From Thermoanaerobacteraceae bacterium (lineage in GTDB: Bacteria; Bacillota; Desulfotomaculia; Desulfotomaculales; Ammonificaceae): a DNA stretch of 18,954 nucleotides. Within the stretch, counting starts at the first letter, position 1. Each line of letters opens with the position of its first letter. The position numbers and the translations under genes were made by a program. Location: contig JASEJH010000002.1 in NCBI GenBank assembly GCA_030016455.1, forward strand, positions 642-19,595. Direction: 5' to 3'. Under the pieces are notes generated by a model, which was not told the origin of the DNA, did not search any database, and saw nothing but the letters and a program-made list of their open reading frames with translations. Shown here one piece after another: positions 14,064-18,954 of this stretch.

Positions 14064-15798
14064 GGACCACCACCACCGCGTTGGGAAAAGGCTCCGGCAA
14101 AACCGCAAGCTCCCGGGCCTTACCCGCAAAGCTTTTCTCTTCCGGAAGCGAGAGGTTGGAAAAAACGTGGACCCGCCGCTCCCCGAAGCCGTGGGCGGTA
14201 AGCAGGGCGCCCACCCGCTGGGGCGGATATGTGGGACCGGTAAAGACAAGAACCTTTGGCGCGCCGCGCACCGCATCCAGTAGCGCCGCTGCGTTCTCTC
14301 CCCGCCCGTGCAGGCTGACGAAAACCGCATCCTCGTAACTGGTAGCGAGCCTGGCAAAGGCCAGCGCCGCCGCGCTGATCCCTGGCACCACCGTCACTGG
14401 CAGATCGGGGTGCACGCGCTGGAGCGTCCCGAGGAAGCTAAAAAGCCCCGGGTCGCCCGAAACGAGCACCACCACGGGCACCTCCCGGCTCCGGGCCGCA
14501 ACGGTAGCGATAAGCTCCCGCCAGTTGCGGGTAATAAAGTAGCGCTCCACATCCGGCCCGCCTTCGATACCCCCAAGCACCCGCTCCCCGCCGACGAGCG
14601 CCTTCGCCCCGCGGATGATCCGCCAGGCGACGGGGGTAAGAAAATCAGGCGCCCCCGGCCCCACGCCGACTACGTAAATCCCGGGCGGCAACTCTCCGCT
14701 AATCTCCGGCAAATTCACGCGGAAAGCCGCGGCGATTTCCCGCGCCCCCGTGTCGCAACCGAGCACTGCACCGTCGCGGTCTAAAAGCACCGTTCCTACC
14801 TTCAGCTTCCCTTGAACGTAAGCTTGCGCCCGCCCGCTTGCCCGCGCCGCCGCCACAGCGAAGACCCTTCCCAGTCCCGCCGCGCGCAACACCGGCACCG
14901 CCTCCTCCACCGCAGGGGCTGCCAGTAGCCGCGCAATCAAAGGTGGTGGGGCCCCTTCAGCCGCGGCCAGCGCCGCCAGAATCTCTGCCCGCGCGTCGGC
15001 TACCCGGCTGTGGGTATGAAAAATGCCCCCAGCAACCTTCAGAAGCTTGCCGAGGTGGCCGAAAAGCAGGATCGCCGTCGCCCCCGCGTCCGCGGCCCGC
15101 TCGAGCATGTAGCCAACAAAATTGCCCATCTGCAGGACCACTTCCGCCGGGAAACCCAGTTGCACCGCCAGCTTCTCCCCCGTCCGCCCCGGCACGAAGA
15201 CGAGTTCCCGCCGCCCTTCGGCCACCGCCACGTCCACCGCGCAGCCGAGGCTTTCCCGGTAGGCCTCCTCCGACATCGGTTTGACAATTCCCGTCGTCCC
15301 CAAAATCGAAATGCCCCCTACAATTCCGAGGCGCGGGTTAAAGGTTTTCGCCGCCACTTCCGCCCCGCCCGGCACGCTGATCGTCACTGTGGCCCCCTGG
15401 CCCGGCGGCAGCACCGCCGCCACCTCCCGGAGAATGAGCCGCCGCGGCACCGGGTTGATCGCCGGCTCCCCCACCGGCACGGGCAGCCCCGGCCGCGTCA
15501 CCACCCCTACCCCTTCGCCCCCGCGCAACACTATTCCTGCCGGCGCCGGCCGCACTTCCGCAAAAATTGTCAGCCCGTCCGTTACGTCCGGGTCGTCCCC
15601 CGCATCCTTCACCACCCCGCAGCGCGCCCACTCCTCTCCCCGCACCGCTTCCGCCACCGGCAGCCGGAGTTCCCGCCCTGCCGGGGTGACCACGGCCACC
15701 GCCGCCGGCGCTTCGCCCCGGAAAAGGAGCAGCGCCGCCGCCTTAGCTGCCGCCGCCGCACACATCCCCGTGGTGTAGCCCTCGCGGAGCCGTTTCAA
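14056..15798 (-). CDS. cbiD/cbiE: Fused CbiD (C1-methyltransferase) and CbiE (C5-methyltransferase)
   Basis: One 580-residue frame covers two enzymes. Residues 1 to about 370 are CbiD, cobalt-precorrin-5B C1-methyltransferase: REGYTTGMCAAAAAKAA (5-21), VKDAGDDPDVTDG (63-75), INPVPRRLI (114-122), GGISILGTTGIVKPMSEEAY (161-180), and GHLGKLLKVAGGIFHTHSR (247-265). From about 372 to 580 is CbiE, cobalt-precorrin-7 C5-methyltransferase: YVVGVGPGAPDFLTP (375-389), VLVSGDPGLFSF (444-455), VVPGISAAALAFARL (470-484), VSLHGRG (494-500) and FTGPTYPPQRVGALL (519-533). The joint is a short ISGELPPG linker with no stop or frameshift. The start is TTG at 15798, behind GAGGTGG. A 95-nt AT-rich spacer separates it from cbiO. 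Confidence 0.96.
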   Translation of the reverse strand: MKRLREGYTTGMCAAAAAKAAALLLFRGEAPAAVAVVTPAGRELRLPVAEAVRGEEWARCGVVKDAGDDPDVTDGLTIFAEVRPAPAGIVLRGGEGVGVVTRPGLPVPVGEPAINPVPRRLILREVAAVLPPGQGATVTISVPGGAEVAAKTFNPRLGIVGGISILGTTGIVKPMSEEAYRESLGCAVDVAVAEGRRELVFVPGRTGEKLAVQLGFPAEVVLQMGNFVGYMLERAADAGATAILLFGHLGKLLKVAGGIFHTHSRVADARAEILAALAAAEGAPPPLIARLLAAPAVEEAVPVLRAAGLGRVFAVAAARASGRAQAYVQGKLKVGTVLLDRDGAVLGCDTGAREIAAAFRVNLPEISGELPPGIYVVGVGPGAPDFLTPVAWRIIRGAKALVGGERVLGGIEGGPDVERYFITRNWRELIATVAARSREVPVVVLVSGDPGLFSFLGTLQRVHPDLPVTVVPGISAAALAFARLATSYEDAVFVSLHGRGENAAALLDAVRGAPKVLVFTGPTYPPQRVGALLTAHGFGERRVHVFSNLSLPEEKSFAGKARELAVLPEPFPNAVVVVLG

Positions 15799-15887
15799 TA
15801 TCCCACCTCACCGGGATAGAAATCCGGGTCAGAATTCGGAAACCAGAATTGATAAGCCAAGCAAGATAAAAGCGTTGAACGCTGAAC

Positions 15888-15917
15888 TTCGAACTATTTA
15901 ACTTCGAATTTCGAACT
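15888..15917. repeat. TTCGAA-rich palindromic cluster at the cbiO 3' end
   Basis: TTCGAA occurs at 15888-15893, 15903-15908 and 15910-15915; two are part of TTCGAACT copies 22 bp apart. The stretch is AT-rich compared with the flanking coding DNA and runs into an AT-rich spacer to about 15880. The last codons and stop of cbiO lie inside it. Confidence 0.5.
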
Positions 15918-16760
15918 ACTTCCGGGTAAAAGTCCCAAGAGTCCTTCCGGCGACCGGGGCACCGGCGCATCTGAAGGAACAAAACCCCTCCCGCGCAAAG
16001 CCTCGTAGAGTGTAAACACCAGCGGCGGGCGGAGGCTCGCCGCCCGCAACAGCGCCCCATTGCAGAAAACCTCCCCGGGTTTACCGGCACCTGCCAAAGA
16101 CCCGCCGCTCAACACAAAGACCGTCTCCGCCCAGGCGTAGGCCAGGTCCACGTCATGCGTCGCCAGCACCAGCGTCCGGCCCGCCCGGCTTAACTCATCA
16201 AGGATGCTCATCACCCGCCGCGCCTGCTCCGGGTCGAGCCCTGCCGTGGGCTCGTCCAGAAGCAGCACCTCCGGCGCTGCCGCCAGCACCCCCGCCAGGC
16301 AGAGCCGCTTCTTCTGCCCGTAGCTCAAAAAATGAGTGGCCTTATCCCGCAGCTCCAGGAGGTCGGTGGCCGCAAGCGCCGCCTCCACCCGTTCCGCCAC
16401 CGCCTCCCGGTTCAGCCCCTGGTTAGCCGGGCCGAAGGCCACCTCCTCCCAGACCGTCGGCGCGAAGATCTGCACCTCCGGATCCTGGAAAACCAGCCCC
16501 ACCCGCCGCCGCAACCCGGCTAGGCCTTGCCGGTTATAACGCAGATCCTCCCCCTGGAACCGGACTCGGCCAGCGGTGGGCCGCAGGATTCCAATGAGGA
16601 GCAGGCAAAGCGTGGTTTTCCCCGCCCCGTTCGGGCCCAAAAGCGCCACCCGGCCCCCCGCCGGGACGCCCACGCTCAAATCTTCCAGAGCCAGGGTGCC
16701 GTCGGGGTAGGTATAACGCAGCCCGACCGTTTCGAAAACCAGCCTGGAGATCGCCCTCAC
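15894..16760 (-). CDS. cbiO: Cobalt ECF transporter ATPase CbiO
   Basis: CbiO powers cobalt uptake as the ABC ATPase of the CbiMNQO energy-coupling-factor transporter, on the cytoplasmic face. The 288-residue product contains Walker A GPNGAGKTT (42-50), the Q-loop in VFQDPEVQIF (90-99), ABC signature LSYGQKKR (145-152), Walker B VLLLDEPTAGLD (165-176) and H-loop LATHD (199-203). Only one ATPase gene is present, so a CbiO homodimer is expected. The start is GTG at 16760, overlapping the TGA of cbiQ as GTGA, with no strong Shine-Dalgarno; translation is probably coupled to cbiQ. The frame is open 131 codons upstream, but that reads cbiQ out of frame. The C-terminal SSSKFEVK is encoded by the TTCGAA-rich repeat. 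Confidence 0.95.
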   Translation of the reverse strand: MRAISRLVFETVGLRYTYPDGTLALEDLSVGVPAGGRVALLGPNGAGKTTLCLLLIGILRPTAGRVRFQGEDLRYNRQGLAGLRRRVGLVFQDPEVQIFAPTVWEEVAFGPANQGLNREAVAERVEAALAATDLLELRDKATHFLSYGQKKRLCLAGVLAAAPEVLLLDEPTAGLDPEQARRVMSILDELSRAGRTLVLATHDVDLAYAWAETVFVLSGGSLAGAGKPGEVFCNGALLRAASLRPPLVFTLYEALRGRGFVPSDAPVPRSPEGLLGLLPGSSSKFEVK

Positions 16761-17518
16761 CCCCAAAACACCCGCAGCAACACCAGTAGCGCGGCTAATC
16801 CCGCGAAGGGCAGCGCTGCCGCCCCGGACCAACGGCAACCTTGCGGCGGTACCAGGAGCATATCCTGGTAACCCCGGGCGAGAAGCGCCGTGTAAAGCAC
16901 CTGCGCCCGTTGGTGCGTGATCAGAAAAAGCTGACCGGTAAGCAGCCCAAGGGAGCGGAGCACCCCCCGCGCCGAACCGTAACCCCCGCGCGCCGTCTGG
17001 GAGAAGTAAATCCCCCGGGCGACCCGGACAAGCACAAACAGATAACGGTAGGTAAGCGCCGCAATCTCCAGCGCCAGCGCCGGCACCCCCACCCGCCGCA
17101 GCACGCCGAGCACTGCGGGAAGCGGTGTAGTCAGGGCCAGGAAATAGAGGCAACTAACCGCCGCGAGCGAGCGAAGCCCCAGCTTCAGGGCCAGCACAAG
17201 CCCCGTCTCCGTTACTCCGACTCGCATCCCGGCAACACTCACCGCCCAGGAGACTGCGGCGCCAGTATCGAGAATAATTGCCAGCACGCCCGGCACGAGA
17301 AACCCGAGCGGCAGTATTAGGAGCCGCAGATAAAGGCGGAGCGGTACACCCGCACCCAGGGTCAGGACCGCCGCCATAAAGAAAGCCACCAGCCCGACGC
17401 CGGGCCCGCTGGTGAGGATCACACCCATCGCCACGGCGACGAAAGTCAGCTTGACCCCGGGATGGACTTCCCGCAGCCGGTTGTGGTAGGCCCAGAAATC
17501 AAGGCTCGGTCCGCTCAC
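16757..17518 (-). CDS. cbiQ: Cobalt ECF transporter transmembrane protein CbiQ
   Basis: CbiQ is the T (transmembrane coupling) subunit that joins CbiM/CbiN to the CbiO ATPases. The 253-residue product has an N-terminal cytoplasmic segment, several membrane helices (about 22-36, 40-56, 66-84, 104-130 and 233-250), and the two short coupling motifs of the family, TARGG (175-179) and LLARGY (212-217). EIAALTYRYLFVL (151-163) is also typical. The start is GTG at 17518, overlapping the cbiN stop codon as GTGA. It is tightly packed between cbiN and cbiO. Confidence 0.94.
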   Translation of the reverse strand: MSGPSLDFWAYHNRLREVHPGVKLTFVAVAMGVILTSGPGVGLVAFFMAAVLTLGAGVPLRLYLRLLILPLGFLVPGVLAIILDTGAAVSWAVSVAGMRVGVTETGLVLALKLGLRSLAAVSCLYFLALTTPLPAVLGVLRRVGVPALALEIAALTYRYLFVLVRVARGIYFSQTARGGYGSARGVLRSLGLLTGQLFLITHQRAQVLYTALLARGYQDMLLVPPQGCRWSGAAALPFAGLAALLVLLRVFWG

Positions 17519-17796
17519 TCCCGTCTCTGCCGTCCTTTTACATAGCCAAGATAGTAGAAGACGAAACTACTGCCCGCCGCCGCCTGCACCGCGAAGAGCA
17601 GGCTTTCGATCTCGCCGCTCGGCGGCTCCCAGAGCGGCGCACACCACGGTTTATAACCAGGTCTGACCTCGCTGATTGCTTCCTCCGCCCGGCCGTCCGC
17701 CCCGCCGAACTCCGCCCCCCTTTTGAGATAAAGCGGAGAAACCACCAGCACCACCACCAGCAGCAGCATAACTGCATTTTTAAGTCCCACGCGCAT
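17515..17796 (-). CDS. cbiN: Cobalt transport accessory protein CbiN
   Basis: CbiN is the small membrane partner that helps CbiM load Co2+. The 93-residue product has two membrane helices (about 8-24 and 66-84) around an outside loop carrying the family pattern [13 protein letters not shown] (29-41), then [17 protein letters not shown] (48-64). The ATG start at 17796 has AGAGGTGA 6 nt upstream and lies within the last codons of cbiM (17-nt overlap); the end overlaps cbiQ by 4 nt. Having both CbiM and CbiN points to cobalt rather than nickel transport. Confidence 0.94.
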   Translation of the reverse strand: MRVGLKNAVMLLLVVVLVVSPLYLKRGAEFGGADGRAEEAISEVRPGYKPWCAPLWEPPSGEIESLLFAVQAAAGSSFVFYYLGYVKGRQRRE

Positions 17797-18541
17797 TTGC
17801 TTTCACCTCTCGCGGAAGAGCACTAAGCGTTTCCAATTCGCTCCTGCTGTATTTCGCCAGCAGGTTGAAGACCACCACCGTCAAGAGCCCCTCGCTCACC
17901 GCCAGCGGTACCTGGGTCACCGCAAAAATCCCCATAAACTTCGCCAAGGGTGCCAGGATACTACCGTCCTGCGGAAAAGCCAGCGCCAGTTGCAGCGAAG
18001 TCGTAACGTAGGTCAAGAAGTCACCCAGCGCCGCACCGGCAAAGACCGCCACCGCCGCCGGAAGCCGCAGCCCCAAAAGCCCCCGGTAAACCCCGTAGGC
18101 CACGAACGGCCCGACCACCGCCATCGAGAAGGCATTAGCCCCCAGGGTGCTCAGACCCCCATGGGCCAGTAAAAGCGCCTGAAAGACCAGCACGATCGTT
18201 CCGAGCACGCTCATCACCGCTGGACCGAAGAGCACCGCACCCAGACCCAGGCCTGTAGGGTGCGAGCAACTCCCCGTCACCGAAGGCAGCTTCAGCGCTG
18301 AGAGAACAAACGTAAAGGCGCCCGCCAGCCCGAGCAGCATCTTCAGGCGCGGGTCGCCCTGCACCCGCCGCCGGATGGAAACAATACCCAACACCAGGAA
18401 GGGAAAAGTTACCGCGTACCAGAAGACGCACCACTTTAGCGGCAAAAAACCCTCCATGATGTGCATCGCGTAAGCCGGTGGTGGGTACAGAAAGGCCGCC
18501 AGCGCCAGACACGCCAAGGTTTCATAAAGGTGACGTTTCAA
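17780..18541 (-). CDS. cbiM: Cobalt ECF transporter substrate-binding protein CbiM
   Basis: CbiM is the membrane subunit that binds Co2+. The 253-residue precursor begins with a signal-like segment (1-25, ending PPPAYA) directly before MHIMEGFLP (26-34). Removing it would expose the free Met-His N-terminus whose histidine binds the metal in this family. Further landmarks are [14 protein letters not shown] (84-97), with a second metal-binding histidine region, [11 protein letters not shown] (97-107) and [13 protein letters not shown] (133-145). The start is TTG at 18541 with GGAGG 8 nt upstream; an ATG inside the leader is out of frame and hits a stop at once. It is the first gene after the riboswitch and terminator. 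Confidence 0.94.
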   Translation of the reverse strand: MKRHLYETLACLALAAFLYPPPAYAMHIMEGFLPLKWCVFWYAVTFPFLVLGIVSIRRRVQGDPRLKMLLGLAGAFTFVLSALKLPSVTGSCSHPTGLGLGAVLFGPAVMSVLGTIVLVFQALLLAHGGLSTLGANAFSMAVVGPFVAYGVYRGLLGLRLPAAVAVFAGAALGDFLTYVTTSLQLALAFPQDGSILAPLAKFMGIFAVTQVPLAVSEGLLTVVVFNLLAKYSRSELETLSALPREVKANARGT

Positions 18542-18670
18542 GCTCCCATCCTCCTTTCTTTAAATGACGTGACTTCTTGCCTTCCCAAAAACAACTCGGC
18601 GCAACCGCTATCGTTTATTGCCCCAAGCACGTTCTACAATAAAGGTGTACAAAAAACGAAAATGTTCTCC

Positions 18671-18706
18671 AAATAGAAAACCCCGGCCTCACGCAAAACC
18701 GGGGTT
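18671..18706 (-). terminator. Riboswitch-associated intrinsic terminator
   Basis: In the minus-strand RNA, AACCCCGG (18699-18706) pairs perfectly with CCGGGGUU (18679-18686) over a 12-nt loop. A U-rich tail, UUCUAUUU, follows (18671-18678). It lies between the cobalamin aptamer and cbiM, so it can act as the ligand-controlled terminator of the operon. The 18542-18670 leader that follows contains the cbiM ribosome-binding site and no gene. Confidence 0.88.
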
Positions 18707-18727
18707 ATAAAGGCACAAATCCGCCAC

Positions 18728-18760
18728 TTTCGAACCCCCTTCCCGCGAAGGACGCCGAAA
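18728..18760 (-). other. Linker stem-loop between aptamer and terminator
   Basis: The minus-strand RNA has an outer UUUCG/CGAAA pair (18756-18760 with 18728-18732) and an inner CCUUC/GAAGG pair (18747-18751 with 18738-18742) around a GCGG tetraloop. It is probably a spacer helix in the expression platform. Confidence 0.5.
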
Positions 18761-18767
18761 TTCCACC

Positions 18768-18945
18768 GGGGCAGGTCTCCTGGCTCCCGTTCCTCGCCGC
18801 CTCTATCCTTCCCGAGTCCCTGAGAACCCAGTGGCTAATCTTAGAGGCGGCTCCCGGTTACAGTGGCGGGGCCGCGCAGGATTTGCACCTGCTTCCCTAT
18901 TCTCCCGGCACTCAACTTGGGAAGAAGAGGGCTGCTTTAGCCTCT
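18768..18945 (-). ncRNA. Cobalamin (AdoCbl-type) riboswitch
   Basis: Read on the minus strand, the segment holds the conserved cobalamin aptamer elements in order: UAGGGAAGCAGGUGCAAAUC (18881-18900), CCCCGCCACUGUAACCGG, AGCCACUGGG, GGGAAGG, and the 3' B12 box AGCCAGGAGACCUGCC (18770-18785). A UUCUUCCC/GGGAGAA helix (18919-18926 with 18900-18906) forms the 5' peripheral stem. Cobalamin binding in such leaders lowers expression of B12 synthesis and cobalt uptake genes, here through the terminator downstream. The promoter lies beyond the window end, so the extreme 5' boundary is approximate. Confidence 0.97.
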
Positions 18946-18954
18946 AATGTAGAA

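Noticed and set aside
14064..14357. 98-codon upstream extension of the cbiT frame
   Set aside because: It lies wholly within cbiE in another frame and has Arg/Ser/Trp-rich shadow composition. CbiT homology begins just after the TTG at 14063.
16761..17153. 131-codon upstream extension of the cbiO frame
   Set aside because: It is cbiQ read in another frame, low-complexity Gly/Ala/Arg-rich, with no ABC homology. The GTG at 16760 matches the family N-terminus.
18601..18660. TACAAT at about 18636 as a plus-strand promoter antisense to the riboswitch
   Set aside because: No acceptable -35 at the right spacing, and no plus-strand gene follows inside the window.
1..18954. Insertion sequences, CRISPR arrays, tRNA/rRNA genes, phage or defence genes, or a new gene system
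   Set aside because: No transposase, regularly spaced repeats, RNA-gene signature or unexplained multi-gene set was seen; nearly all coding sequence is explained by known families.

Overview
The window is dominated by an anaerobic (cobalt-early) cobalamin biosynthesis operon, read right to left on the minus strand. The genome is GC-rich, and an alpha/beta-type small acid-soluble spore protein (SASP) gene points to an endospore-forming Firmicute. The CbiD/CbiG/CbiX/CbiMNQO gene set, strong Shine-Dalgarno sites and frequent TTG/GTG starts suit an anaerobic, possibly thermophilic, clostridial lineage. The lineage is inferred, not shown.

Left part (1-2123, plus strand): the 3' end of an unidentified gene cut by the window edge; a divergent CaCA-type (sodium/calcium exchanger-like) membrane protein; and a SASP gene whose stop codon lies in the loop of its own intrinsic terminator. 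A short convergent spacer (2124-2196) carries a 9-mer repeated 21 bp apart.

Right part (2197-18954, minus strand), in transcription order: a cobalamin riboswitch (about 18768-18945) followed by an intrinsic terminator (18671-18706); the cobalt ECF transporter cbiM-cbiN-cbiQ-cbiO; an AT-rich spacer with TTCGAA palindromes; a fused cbiD-cbiE, then cbiT, cbiL, cbiF; a 298-nt spacer with a hairpin and a 117-nt imperfect palindromic element; cbiG, cbiH, cbiJ, cbiX, cbiC; then cobQ (cbiP), cbiA, cobD, a CobC-like phosphatase, and an MscS-family channel gene at the distal end. Many junctions are 4-17 nt overlaps, which suggests translational coupling.

Together these genes would import Co2+, insert it into sirohydrochlorin (CbiX), carry out the methylations, ring contraction, reduction and rearrangement (CbiL, H, F, G, D, J, E, T, C), amidate the side chains (CbiA, CobQ) and make the aminopropanol phosphate arm (CobD). 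Not in the window are cbiB, the nucleotide-loop genes cobU/cobS/cobT, a corrinoid adenosyltransferase and the uroporphyrinogen-III methyltransferase.

I found no clear previously undescribed system. The points most worth checking are the 117-nt palindromic element before cbiG, the CbiD-CbiE fusion, the ambiguous CbiH start, the SASP with two protease-site-like motifs, and the paired 9-mer repeat next to mscS.
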